DNA of 64,000 nt from positions 3,596,001-3,660,000 of the forward strand of contig NC_088312.1 in NCBI RefSeq assembly GCF_910592395.1. The letters run 5' to 3'. Made by a program: the position numbers and the translations under genes. The notes beneath the pieces were generated by a model. The model worked only from the letters and a program-made list of their open reading frames with translations. It did no database searches and was not told the origin of the DNA. Shown here in pieces: positions 23,301-33,819 of this stretch; position 1 is the stretch's first letter, and each line of letters begins with the position of its first letter. The DNA comes from Lineus longissimus. Taxonomy: Eukaryota; Nemertea; Pilidiophora; Heteronemertea; Lineidae.

Positions 23301-25982
23301 CACCTTCCTTCAACAGGTCTAATCAGTGTTATTGATGAGCATTATCATAGAGATGGCGCCAACTTCTGAAATGATAACCGATGATTGGCTTCTCATCAGT
23401 TTTAATGATGATGATAAGCTCATAATTATACAGTGGAACCTCCCTTCGTGGACACCTATCCTATTCGGGTCATACCTCATCTCATGAAAATATCTTTAAA
23501 AGTTTGCTGAGCCCGCTATATAATGTGACCATGCCAGTAGGAAGGATAGAGGCACAAGTCTGAGTGCCCTTTAAAACCTGGGAATATAGTAAAATTCTGC
23601 AGATGAAACTTCACACTTTAGCGCCCCGCAAAACTTTAACATTCCTCAGGCATTGGTTAGAGCTGAGCAGCAACCTCCAGCAAAACTCAATCTAGCTGCA
23701 CATCCATGCCATTCCATGTGCTATTTAGACAACTGGCTTGAGAGGAACGTCTACCTGCTGGTTCTGCCTTGAAGTAAGGCAAGCATGAAATTAAGAAAGT
23801 CTTGAAATTGGATATGATATCCATATATACTGTATATATACTTTAAGAGAACATGAATCCAAGACGGGCCACAGAATTGTAAAGCCATGGACCAAAAACT
23901 AGACCACTCAGCGTAAAATTGGTCCATTTCACTAGGACTTCAAAATCATAAGTCATTAAAACAGTGGATGAAAGTTGGTCGACAACAGCCCCGGTTCTTG
24001 CTGAACAGCTTCCCCCAGCTGGTGATCAGAACTCCCAGGCAAACCCCTTCAGAGTTACACTCAATGATTCTCCAATCATCCTCTCAGACATGCCTAACCT
24101 GATGCTGACATCTCATGCGCCATCCTGTTCCACGGCACCAATAGCTACCCCATCAATTCAACACCAAAAAGGGTCCAAAAGACCCATGCTAATTTTACAT
24201 AATTCCACAAAGGGTTCTATTTTAGGGAGCATGCCAGGGGCGTATGTCCACATCATTACTCCTCAAAGGGTCAAAGCAAGTCCCTTACAGGGAAGGATTG
24301 GTACTCTTCCCCTCCCACTGAGCGATATTGTCAGGATGAAAGCGGTGATTTGGGATAATTTTATGGCCAATTATGAGCCAATGTATTTCCACCAGGTTGG
24401 ACACTGCTGATTAAATAAAGGCCAGCTTTCACCAGTCCACCAGTGAGCCAGTGAGCTCAAAGAGATCAGGAATTTTGGACATGCCTGATCTCCAGCAATA
24501 TCAAGACCTGGGAGAGAGAGAGAGGGGTGCACAAAATTAGAATTTTTAAGACATTTGAACTTTTCATTTAAGATATACACTTTCCAACTGATTTTAATCA
24601 CCACAAATGTCAACCTGAATTCACAAACCCCCTCGTTTTTTCTTGGACGATGTGGTCGCAGGCCAAGACTTTCCCTTAGTTGCTGTTCCGATTTATCAAT
24701 GAAAACTCCCCATTTTTACAGGTGTTTCTAAGACTTGCTTCCTTTTATTAAAATGCACTTAGGCCCCCATGTAGTGCAAAATAATACAAAAAATGCAAAT
24801 AATGTATATGGATCCCGGATTGGAGGTTCTGACTACTTTTTTCCCACGCCGCTATACAGGATAAGTGCAAAGTTCTTGACCTCAACTTCTCAATTTGTGG
24901 AAAGAATGGGCTTTCTTATAATGAAAGCTAACTGCATGTTTATATGCTAATATTTTAATCTCACAGAAACACAAAAGCAATTCAACTTTTGTCTTTGTGT
25001 TTTACCTCCTGTTTTGCTTTTGCAATTTCATTAAATCGGTACTTAAGTAAGGTGGGACTTAACGAGCCAGAAAGCCCTCCTCCTATACCCTTTGTACACA
25101 AAGTCATAAGCCATGGTGGTACCAACAGTTTTAATTACATCCAAAATTGTGCACAAACAGTAATGTCTGAGTAATGAATAGAAATATATTCATCACATTT
25201 ACTTCTTTTGCTATTACAAAATGTATGTAGGTTGCAGTTTCTTTCACTTTCGACATGTTCAAAATTCAGACAGCTCTGGGCATTGTTTGTGATCAAATTA
25301 AAGGAGGACCCCTTTCAAAAATGCTGATGTGTGTAACACATGAATAGCCCTAGCTTTCCTGTCATATTTTTTTTATATTTACATATCTCAAGTTAATCAC
25401 CCTAATTATATACCCTGCACTAATTAAAGTAAACTTGCTAATCATACAAATGGAAAACAGATAGGTGAGAAAGCGGGACAAAGGACACACATTCCAACAG
25501 GAGGTATGACAAACTATTATGTAATCCTAAATAGGTCAGACAGTTAGCCCCAGGCTCCACTATGCATTGGTAACACGTTGCCACGGTGCACAGTGCAAGG
25601 TGCACAGTGGGAACTGCTGGCTATGCGGTAGCTATGCTATTAGTATTAGTATTAGGTTGTGACATTCATTCCGCCTTCTAGCCATTCTTCTTTCCTTGCG
25701 TCCGTTCGGTTACTTCAAGTAAGACACACCCGGCCGACAATGACTGAAAATGAAATCATGCTTATGTCGTCTGCTCGCTGTCAACTCAGTGTCATCTTAC
25801 TCGGCTATCACAATTGCAGTAACTTTAAACAGAAATCTAGAAGTTTTATAGGCTCAGGAAGTGAAATAATGATTATATAAAAACCTACCATAATTTGAAT
25901 CACTACTATCCTTTGAATCACTAATGTAAGCCAAGGATGCAAATATCAACCCAAGTGTATTCCAACTCCACGACCACGGCAT
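11362..25982 (-). CDS. EVA1C: EVA1C-like receptor: signal peptide, two SUEL-type lectin domains, one membrane span
   Basis: Eight minus-strand exons join in frame: 25889-25982, 22192-22409, 15956-16079, 14991-15143, 14717-14860, 12640-12927, 12055-12165 and 11362-11714 (494 aa). Residues 1-21 look like a signal peptide. The first galactose-binding (SUEL) lectin domain spans about 32-142 (TLYTFQEHACSGETLKLRCP, then FGQDPCAGTTKYLEVAYKC). The second spans about 146-242 (LACEGQEMVLYCP, then FGDPCPPRMKKYLHVIFTC). A Pro/Ser/Thr-rich linker follows. A juxtamembrane FISDWISTYNFIL leads into a span at about 383-404 (AILYFVLGTCGGLVCLLLVI) and a ~90-residue cytoplasmic tail. EVA-1 in nematode is a UNC-40 co-receptor in axon guidance, and vertebrate EVA1C binds heparin and Slit. 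Introns 3-7 are all phase 1, typical of extracellular modules. The membrane-proximal KAILYFVLG block favours EVA1C over other SUEL lectins. Confidence 0.93.
16080..22191 (-). other. EVA1C second intron (6.1 kb)
   Basis: This intron splits the first lectin domain between its two halves. Apart from the 5S-related SINE at 19480-19660 I see only AT-rich unique-looking DNA, with no nested gene. Short open frames here (for example on the minus strand near 16261-16479 and the plus strand near 18009-18209) lack family resemblance. Confidence 0.6.
19480..19660 (-). mobile_element. 5S rRNA-related SINE with tRNA-like head
   Basis: On the minus strand the element reads ...GGCCCAGTGGTTGGCGCGTT, which is like a tRNA/Pol III A box. 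It then runs into GCGGAAGTTAAGCAACGTCG, a C/G-rich stretch, and TTTGGATCGGTGACCGGCG. The second half matches the internal control region of metazoan 5S rRNA in order and spacing (GGAAGTTAAGC..GTCG then TTGGATGGGTGACCG). It is diverged, so it is an old insertion and not a functional 5S gene. The boundaries are approximate and no target duplication was found. Confidence 0.72.
23431..23500 (+). mobile_element. Solo end of a pogo/Tigger-like DNA transposon
   Basis: TA is followed by CAGTGGAACCTCCCTTCGTG, then GACACC. This is the typical terminus of Tc1/mariner-pogo elements and resembles the ends at 27408, 35716 and 36718. I did not find the matching inverted end, so only a fragment remains. It is within EVA1C intron 1. 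Confidence 0.5.
23964..24410 (+). other. 148-codon open frame on the opposite strand within EVA1C intron 1
   Basis: This plus-strand open frame has no recognisable motif. It is rich in Pro, Ser and Thr and includes KRPMLILHNSTKG and PLPLSDIVRMKAVIWDNF. It begins near an AT-rich repeat remnant, and no splice signals or polyadenylation site clearly belong to it. It may be a fragment of a transposon-encoded protein, a small nested gene, or chance. I list it only because it is the longest unexplained frame in the 16-25 kb region. Confidence 0.15.
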
Positions 25983-26233
25983 GGTTAATAAAAGTGGTTA
26001 GCGAACAATCTCACGTTTTCTCCCATAAAAGCACGAACGATTTACATCCTGTCAGCGCGATGTCTTCCTAGGACACAGACCTCCGTGAATTCCAAGTTTG
26101 GAGGCGAAATCAGGCCTACATTTTGAGAAAATCACGATAATCCACGAGAGTAATCCTGCACTGGCTACAGCATTTCAAGCCGACCACGCTGCTATATCGG
26201 GGTCTTATAACAAATGAGCGCGAATGTGAGAAA

Positions 26234-26250
26234 GTGGGCGGGGCGTGTGG
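26234..26250. promoter_or_regulatory. GC-box-like element upstream of EVA1C
   Basis: GTGGGCGGGGCGTGTGG is a strong match to Sp1/KLF-type GC boxes. It stands out in otherwise AT-rich DNA, about 250 bases upstream of the EVA1C start codon. It probably marks the promoter. The transcription start itself is not visible. Confidence 0.4.
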
Positions 26251-27279
26251 TGCGTCATACGGTGTGTGTGTTTTCAGTGGTTTAGCTCAAAATCTAACAC
26301 TGGCAACACCAAAAGAGTTGCAAACCTTCTAAGTCAATTGAGAAGGCGAAAAAAGGAGGCCAAGGATTCCTACTGAGAGTTTGTAGGCCTACTTCACAAT
26401 ATTGTCTGAGATGAATTTGTTAGTCTTTGGTTATTTTAAGGGTCCGTGTTTTGGCCTGAAGTGAAACTACCACAATATAGACCCAACAGTTTCAAGTCAC
26501 AGACATCCTGAGGATATTTTCTCCATCGTGCCGCAAGCATAGGCCTACTACTAGAGTCAGTCGTATGCTCCTCCCCTCAAACACGTAAAGCGCGGTCACC
26601 GGGCGCGGTCATAAGCGCCGAGAGAACGTCCTGAAGTTCAGGATGACATGTAGCCTACCGCATTAACGTTATTACCATTATTATCATCATTATCATAAAA
26701 CCATTTTTATAGCGCTTAATTGAAGTAAACCTAAAGCTCTTTACCATATATTAAAAGATGGACACATTCATTCAAGTCTATTCCCACAAGACCTGGCCCT
26801 CTCGTCCAAATTTCGCTCAATTTTCTTCACCTCAGAACCGAGAGCATGGAAAGTGAGAATCAATGTCATAGATGAGATAATGAGCTTCTAACATTTCGGT
26901 GACTTTTTAATTTATAAGTTATAATTTATAAGTTAATCCTATCACTTGAATCGTATCGTACTAAATGCCATCTTTTGGCCAATCAAATAACTAAACGTCA
27001 CGGCAAAAAATTGTCTTCGAACGTGAAACTAGATTGTGACTACCTTTTTCAGCTACTGGTGGGATAGCTGTTCGATACGACATTTTTTTGCTAGCATTTT
27101 CAGGCCAATTCATCACACGTCTTCTGTAGAACACTGGCCAGACATGGATCGGTGGACGATAGATATAGGCGCACCTGGTTAGGAAACATGAGAAGTCAAA
27201 GCTCTGTCGAATTTAAGTGTCGCCGAGGAATACTCAATTACAAAACATCATCAGGCAGCTGGTTTTGCAGCCCTTCCGA

Positions 27280-27408
27280 ACCTCGTTACCAGCTTGGGGA
27301 ATCATTTTGGTAATTAGAGAGGAAATCATTCGGGACCGGCGATTCTTGGTCGTCATAGCGGGGTGCATGGTTGCGTTACCAGGGTGGTCGCCGACCGGGG
27401 TTCCACTG
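27280..27408 (-). mobile_element. Truncated pogo-like DNA transposon, same family as the 35716 element
   Basis: Read on the minus strand from 27408, it starts CAGTGGAACCCCGGTCGGCG directly next to a TA dinucleotide at 27409-27410. It then stays alignable for about 120 bases to the left end of the element at 35716 (shared GGTCCCGAAT and CTCTCTAATT blocks). The other inverted end was not found, so this copy is truncated. Confidence 0.7.
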
Positions 27409-27420
27409 TATCAAAAAACC

Positions 27421-27461
27421 AGAGTCTTTCAAATAAATTATTTATTTATTTGAAAGACTCT
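27421..27461. terminator. 18-bp perfect hairpin carrying AATAAA on both strands; likely EEP gene polyadenylation site
   Basis: Arms 27421-27438 and 27444-27461 are exact reverse complements (AGAGTCTTTCAAATAAAT) around a 5-base spacer. The hairpin contains AATAAA on the plus strand (27432-27437) and on the minus strand (plus TTTATT at 27441-27446). The minus copy is the first such signal I see downstream of the EEP gene stop at 27789, giving a ~340-base 3' UTR. Confidence 0.6.
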
Positions 27462-27788
27462 GATTAAAACCAGAAACAATAAAGGAAGCATACATATCAT
27501 TTTAGCAAAAGAAAAATATGTCACTTGTTTGTAGTCTTTCAGAAAGTCTCAAATAAGTCCTATTCTTCAAGTTGACTGAATTACACTGTATGATAGAGGC
27601 TGAAAATTCAAAAGGAACTACCAATCAGCCATTGTACTGAATAAGCCTCTAGCTTGGCCATTAGAGGGTAAGCTGGTGCCTTGGTGCTTCGTAGACAAAC
27701 GTATTCCTTCAAAAGACGCCTGGCATGCTTTGAAAGGAAACGTGTCCACGAACCAGGACAACCAAGTACACCCTTCTGCTGGCTGCAT

Positions 27789-29950
27789 TTATAAGAAATG
27801 CAACTTTGCCATCAGATAGATATGGTCGGATGGGAAGTTGGTGCTTGGTAGACCCACTTCTTCCTTCAGTAGACGCTGGGGAGGCGTGTCTACCACGCCA
27901 GAACAGCCAATGGTCTTACTGTTGTACCATATGTAGTCCAAGCATCCAATGAAGACGGGGTCGTCAGTGAGGGATAGCGGGTCACAGTTTGTGGCTTCTG
28001 GATTTCGCCCCTATAATATAAAGGAGGAGACTGTCCATTAGGGATTAAAGAAGAGTCAGTCGTTCTTTAACCCTGCAGAGAGGTTTGTTATTCATATCCG
28101 TGGAACCGTAATCAATGAGAGCAAAATTGTTCCAAGACGTCTTCTTATTATCGTAATCGCCATCAGCCACCGCATTCTTCGACACGCATCCATGGCCACC
28201 CCATCCTGACAATATCAAGCCATTTCACTCGATACATACTTACTCCCTCAAAACATGCGTAAGGAGAAGTCGTGTTGTAGGCCCTGTTTGCAAGAGGATG
28301 CGGCCATCCGCGCTCAAAGATGTCAAAATTGCTTCTCACCTTTACGACCAAATATGCATTTTTCAATGGCTCGTTATGGCAAAACAGATGTGGGACAACT
28401 TCAGGAAGCGAAAAAACCTGGAAAAATGAAGTACACGAGCAATAACTTACAGTGGTCGTGTGTCCGTCCCCATATGAAGGTCGGGGTAGCAATGGCACAA
28501 TAGCAGACAGTTCTCTGTCATGTCACGTTTTGAAGCACTGAATTTGGTAAAAGAATCAAAACATCAATTCCTTAATTCGATATTCATGACACGGCGTGAT
28601 TCAGTCGCATCTTGGCCCCTGTTGGCTCCATAACTCACGCAATGGAGCTAACGAAGTCACCCTATACCTCAAATAAACCACTAGCACCACGCTGGTCTTA
28701 TCGGCATTCTGTCTCGGTGTCGAGACTTTAAGATTGACGCAGAACGCCGATAGATCACGGAAATGGCGTAACACATACCTCGCCGTTGTCCAAGGCAACA
28801 AGTTTCTTGTCTGGATACTTTGCGAGAACTTCCGGTGACAGTCGACCATCTCGGAGAAAGCAATATGGTGGACAGGAGGGCAAGCTATTGAAATCTCCCG
28901 TGTAAACATAACAGGAGTCACTTCCTCCGGATAGTTCGAGCAGTTTTCTTAACCCCGCACAAACCTGTTCAGAAGTCAAAACAAAAATAAAAAAATAAAA
29001 ATAACATATTAACCGAGATGTAGTCCGGTTGGAAAGATGGCAAGAGGGGCGAGATGGACAGTGATCATGAGGCCATTTACTGATGAGTGGTCATAACTAT
29101 TGCATACGTAGAGCGTACCTGAGCCGTCTGCACCGTCGGCCATTCCAAGTCTTCCCACGTCGTATGGATGTTTGCAACAGTGACCAACCATCCGCTCTTT
29201 TTACACTTTAGCTTGGTTAATATGAATTCTTTAGGACGTTCCAAATATTCTCTGACTGCTGCCGTAATTTCATCGGATAGTGAATTGCTATCCTGAAAGG
29301 AATGGAAAGAAACATGATATGGTATGACGTGGCCGGAAGATCCATCGCACCTACGTCCCAAAAGACGTCTCGCTTTTTCGGTATCCCCTGGTAAAAACAT
29401 TTTGGGATGTATTAGGAAACATGAGGCAAATTTTGCAGTCACCCACTTGCATTTTGGCAGAAAATGATGAAGTGGTACAAAACTCAATGATTCAAGATGT
29501 GGAACAACTTACTTGCAAGAGTTCCATGAATGCATCATGTGCCACACGACGCGCGAACCACTCAAGGGAAAAACGTTCAGGCCTGTAGAATGTGGCAGGT
29601 CCTTCCTTATAGCCAGTATGATCAGAAGCACAAACATACCCCTCCCTCTTCAAGTCTGGTATCAACCTCTCACTCAAGTTATTGTTCTCAACCTCTTGCA
29701 GACAGAGCACATCCGGGCACCGCTGCTTCACCTCTGCTACAATGAGAGGATGCCGGTCCTCCATTTTCAGAAAACCGTCCCTGACGTATTTGTACCCTGG
29801 ATTGTGCAGGGCGACAACATCGCATAAAATGTTATAGGTCATGATAGTGAAAGCTTGATCTTCGACAATAGGGGAGTCTGCGTTGATCCATTCCCTCGGG
29901 TAAGGCTGCCAATCATGGCGTCTGACGTCAGCCATAATGGTTAAGAACAT
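27789..29950 (-). CDS. Endonuclease/exonuclease/phosphatase-family (CCR4/nocturnin/angel/PDE12-type) enzyme
   Basis: Five exons join in frame: 29513-29950, 29119-29292, 28779-28964, 28244-28417 and 27789-28010 (397 aa; all introns phase 0). The EEP catalytic set is complete: Asn40 in FTIMTYNILCD, Glu86 in DVLCLQEVE, His189 in VANIHTTW, Asp228 and Asn230 in TGDFNSLP, and Asp386-His387 in FPSDH. FIGCLDYIWY near residue 345 is the CCR4-class C-terminal strand. Members are Mg-dependent 3' exonucleases (poly(A) deadenylases, 2'-5' phosphodiesterase) or NADPH phosphatase (nocturnin). The enzyme lacks the leucine-rich repeats of CCR4 and any clear mitochondrial leader. Subfamily cannot be fixed by eye. 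An acceptor at 29973 shows a 5' UTR intron, and an in-frame TGA precedes ATG 29950, which fixes the start. ATG 29935 is an alternative. Confidence 0.9.
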
Positions 29951-30497
29951 GGATGTTCAGCTCACGAACGCACTGAAAGAAAATATCAGAACAGTTTATT
30001 CAATCATTTTCGATGTACCCGGTACATGTATTCTAGATCTTGGAGACCATGACGGGAATGGGGAAAGAGAAAACGTTCAAGCTTGAAACAGTTATCACCA
30101 CGACCTGCTGCTTCCGGCTCAGCTACATTTGACAAATTGGAGTTGTTAATGATCAACCCATCAGCTTTAACGTTTGACCCTTCAGCTTTAAAGTCTGCAT
30201 TCCGGTGTGGCAGTTAAAAGTTTCCCCCGTGAAGAAGTGTCCGCCTATTGTATTTTGACGGATTGTGGTTTTCAAAACAATGACCGCTTACTTCTCAGGG
30301 ATTAAAGAGCGCACAATAGAATTCTGTGCCCGTTCTCCAGAGATGGATCTATCCAACATATCAATGGGAGATCCTTGACTGCATGTATCCTACAACATTG
30401 TATTTCCATTTAAGCTTGATATGTATATCACTGAACAGTTGTATCGACAAAGCATAGTGACTGTGCATATGAGCCGACGTATTGATTTTGGCCGGGT

Positions 30498-30725
30498 CTA
30501 TTTGGCAAGCCGCGCGCCGAACAGGCATCTTTTTTTGTCCTGTTTGGAGAGCCGCTTGCCAAACAGCACTAAAAAGCCACCCTGTTCGGCCAGCCGGGCT
30601 TGCCAAACAGGTAAAAAATCTACCCTGTTTGGCGAGCTGGAGACTTTACTTTAATATTAATGAGTTCGGCTCTCCATTCAGGACAAGAAAAAGTCGCTGT
30701 TTGGTAAGCCGGGCTTGCCAAGTAG
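30498..30725. repeat. Tandem array of ~28-bp hairpins with a ~41-bp period
   Basis: Four clear units near 30500-30524, 30539-30566, 30581-30611 and 30696-30725 share a dyad of type CTGTTTGGC-AAGCCGGGCTT-GCCAAACAG. A broken unit covers 30623-30682. The linkers between units are A/T-rich (for example GTAAAAAATCTACC and CACTAAAAAGCCACC). The arms vary together in places, as expected for foldback DNA. The array is not coding, because its frames open by chance on both strands. Confidence 0.72.
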
Positions 30726-31491
30726 TCACTTCCATTGATTTTATCAGGTCGGAGCGCTGATATATAGGACATTTCAAACTTTTACACAGCATGCATCAAC
30801 GTAACTCTAGAAAACTGGTGAAGTAGTAGGGCCGGGCAGTAGTAGGCCAGTAGAAAATTGATAACTCACGGCCACTGCATGCACTTATCAGCGCTGATAA
30901 TCGGTGTTCTGAACGTTGTCCCATGATCCCATGATCCCATTGTCATTAAGCCATCCAATTGGTCAATCAAGTTCCGTTACATGTGATTGTCTCAAATACT
31001 TACTTGACCGACGGAATCCCATTAGGTCCCTCTAACGGTTGTAGTACTGGGACATCATTCTGGGGTACTCTAATTCCAATTACACCGGCAGATCGGTGGT
31101 CAGGACGGGACCAGGCAGATCTGTCGTCAGTCTGGCGTAACAATTTCGAGTGTTTCATTGAGGAACGCTTGAAAGACGATGTGCATCGGTAGAGACTTTC
31201 GAAGAAACACACCGTGGACGATCAGGATGGCGAAATGGACGGCATAGGAGTCTAAACAGCTGCGGTCTTGAATTAACTATTGTTGTCGAATATTAATTAG
31301 TTTGATCCCCAATGAGAGACAACAATAATTATCAAGTATGTCATTAAACACTGTCAACAAAGAGAGGTTGCAACGTTCTCTCCCTTTCTTGTGATATCTA
31401 CACGTCCTAATTGATTAGGTTTTTCCCTGATAATGACCAAGTAGTCAGACGAGAGGTTGTTACTTTGGCTAGTTTCCACGTTCACATCATA

Positions 31492-31585
31492 ATGATAAAG
31501 ACAATCATTGGAATCCTTCTTTTAATCTCCTATGCTGGCTTCTGGATGATTTGTGCGGTGCCGTGTCGATTAGTTGACACTGAAG
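31492..31585 (+). CDS. Possible orphan first exon encoding a signal peptide
   Basis: ATG 31492 opens MIKTIIGILLLISYAGFWM, then ICAVPC, a good hydrophobic leader. After 31 codons it meets a consensus donor (GAAG|GTAAGG at 31585/31586, phase 1). Phase-1 signal-peptide exons are typical of secreted proteins. No matching downstream exon was found on the plus strand before the tRNA and GTPase genes, so it may be a relic, part of a small unfound gene, or chance. An in-frame extension starting at 31411 exists but is less convincing. Confidence 0.22.
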
Positions 31586-32082
31586 GTAAGGGTGATGCGT
31601 TTAAAGTGTGGTGGGCCTGAGATCCCTTAAAGAAGTCCGGGAAATAGACAATTGGTTGTTGAAAGCTTTTATTGTCAAAGCCCTTTGTTTTCTTTAGCCA
31701 TGCATCCTGACGTAATCAGTGGTTTTAAATATACTCCTCCTCTCGATAGCAAAAACCTGATCTCAGGATGTTAGCCATGTGGCTTCATAGAATAGCGCAA
31801 CTGCACAACTGCACAACGGGCACGTGATCGCATACGTGCAGTTGTTAATGTGGGAGGGTCATTATGTACATCTATAACTAAATTAACAATCAAGGAAGTC
31901 TTATTATTCTGACTTGTTTGACTCAGATATCAAATTTAAGTTTTCTTCCAAAATTATAGGTGGCAGAACTTGCTAATTATGCTTTTATCTTGGTTAAATG
32001 ATACCCAACTAACAGAATGGAACAGATAAAATAATAAATGATATGGAAAACTACAGAAAAAAAGGAGAAAAAAGAAAAGTAT

Positions 32083-32164
32083 CGACGAGGATGGGATTCG
32101 AACCCACGCGGGGAAACCCCAATGGATTAGCAGTCCATCGCCTTAACCACTCGGCCACCTCGTC
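32083..32164 (-). tRNA. tRNA-Ser(GCT), minus-strand copy
   Basis: This 82-nt sequence folds as a type II tRNA with a long variable arm. The acceptor GACGAGG pairs with CCTCGTC, the A box is TGGCCGAGTGG, the B box is GGTTCGAATCC, and the discriminator is G. The anticodon GCT is at 32131-32129. The variable arm is TGGGGTTTCCCCG. T-runs on the minus strand downstream (plus-strand A-runs at 32056-32073) can stop Pol III. No intron. It is identical in sequence to the copy at 33738. Confidence 0.97.
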
Positions 32165-33737
32165 CGCTGGTTGGCGCTGCAAATTCTAAAAGCTATCAAC
32201 ATGACAATACTGATAATGCGAAGCGTGGTGGTGTCGAAGAAAATGTCCACCTTTAAAAAGAGTCCGGCCCTATTGTACTACAGTGAATTAAGGTATATAG
32301 AAGTCATGTCTGAAGATGCATCAGAGAATGAAAGCACACAATGGAATCCTTATCCCGTACATTCTATCCTATACCATGTAGACCCCTGATTTCCTCAGGA
32401 TAGCCTAAAGTCGTTGAGTTGACCGGGCCGCCGGGTTGGTTGGGACCAAGCCCAAGCCCAAAGTCAGTGGGAGCCGGGGCCAGGCCGATCAAATACAACT
32501 TTGTCCTTGTACATTTGGTCTATTTGTAATAGTCAGCGTGAAGTTCGTGGTAATTTTTTAAAGATAAAATTAACTTTAATTAGTTTTGAGGGTTTTGTTA
32601 AAATACTTTGATTAGTTTACCACAGCATTATTCAGGGCATTGACAAAAAATCTTATGGAATCTTTGATTGATTTCACAAGTTTGCATTTCAGAGCCCAAG
32701 ATGAGAAAGAGACGGAGTGTGATGCTGCGTGATGGAGAAATGACAGAGAAGAAGACGTCAGGACAATCGGACGAAGATGGAGTGGGGGCGTCTTGCACAA
32801 TAAAAATCGTTAATCCGTAGGACTGAAGATGCCAGACGTCAGTCACGATGGTCTTTCTGAAATTCATGTTGGCCTAGGCCTTGACGAACTCGACTGGTTC
32901 AATATGAATAAAGGCAACATTTCTTTTCATAAATGTTCGGCGTGGTTTACTTTACAAAATGCAACGGGAGTGGACAGTCTAGCATTCCGCGAAGTTACTA
33001 TTTATAGCTCATAAGGTCATTTGCATAAGATATTGATGACGTTTTAGTCACGCGACAGTCGGACATCGACACTTATTTCTACGCATTTGAGCTTATTTCA
33101 AAGTCAATTATCTTTGACCCTGCATTGTTTTTAGCATGAATGATACCATAGAGTCAGAGAGAGAAATATTCAGAACAATTATGTAGTATTTCCAACACTC
33201 GGACATGTGCCAGATTGAATCTGACTGCCCCAGTTAGAAAGCCTGAATCTATTACGAAACCGCATGTTTGTCCAACAATACAACATTGCCTGTAATTCAG
33301 CGATGGGGAAATAGAGGGCAGCAGCTGCACTGACGTCATCTTCGCGGAATGCTAGAGCCCCAGCCCCAGGCCGCCAGCTATGAGGAGAACAGGAGAAGTA
33401 AGTCCCCCGAACCCCCGTTTAAACATTGAGAGGCGGCCGAAGAACGTTACTCTAAGATGAAAATCACTGGTTATACCCGACAAAGGTCGACAATGACATG
33501 ATAACGATAATGCTAGGTTACTATCAACATGAAAACGAATAGTAGACTCCCGGGCAGTCCATTGCATCGTTAGGACGAGGCTGGAACGCTGCCTCCGGAG
33601 TGTAACGTATATACAAACATTCCCGCTCAATTTTGTATGGCTCTTTGTCATAACACGTCACAGCAGCGTCATATAATTCTGTGAATAATCAATGCATTTA
33701 TGTTTATATTCAATGGAATTCACTGGTACCACCGGCA
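32165..33737. other. Spacer between the two inverted tRNA genes, with a 17-bp inverted repeat
   Basis: No gene is supported. TCTAGCATTCCGCGAAG at 32978-32994 recurs inverted at 33340-33356, enclosing about 345 bases. Its centre (about 33167) is not the centre of the tRNA pair (about 32951), so the two inversions are separate events. A G/C-rich patch with GCCCAAGCCCAAAG lies near 32450. Confidence 0.55.
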
Positions 33738-33819
33738 GACGAGGTGGCCGAGTGGTTAAGGCGATGGACTGCTAATCCATTGGGGTTTCCCCGCGTGGGT
33801 TCGAATCCCATCCTCGTCG
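33738..33819 (+). tRNA. tRNA-Ser(GCT), plus-strand copy
   Basis: Same 82-nt sequence as the minus-strand copy at 32083-32164: GACGAGGTGGCCGAGTGG start, anticodon GCT at 33771-33773, T-arm GGTTCGAATCC, and CCTCGTC plus G at the 3' end. A T-run (AATTTTTTTC) 10-20 bases downstream serves as Pol III terminator. No intron. Confidence 0.97.

Larger units (their letters stand above)
25983..27788. other. Intergenic region between EVA1C (5' end) and the EEP enzyme gene (3' end)
   Basis: This holds the probable EVA1C promoter, a pogo-like fragment (27280-27408) and a palindrome with polyadenylation signals (27421-27461). A small ATT/ATC-rich simple-sequence patch lies near 26670-26700. No coding exon is supported. 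Confidence 0.55.
29951..32082. other. Intergenic region with hairpin array
   Basis: Contains the short-palindrome array (30498-30725), a lone signal-peptide-like exon (31492-31585) and otherwise AT-rich DNA. The 5' UTR exon of the EEP gene should lie shortly right of 29972 but could not be placed. Confidence 0.5.

Noticed and set aside
30498-30725. CRISPR-like repeat-spacer pattern
   Set aside because: The repeats are diverged palindromes with 13-16-base A/T linkers in an animal genome. There are no cas genes and no unique spacers.
30361-30760. Several overlapping frames across the hairpin array
   Set aside because: Palindromic units open frames on both strands. The repeats explain them.
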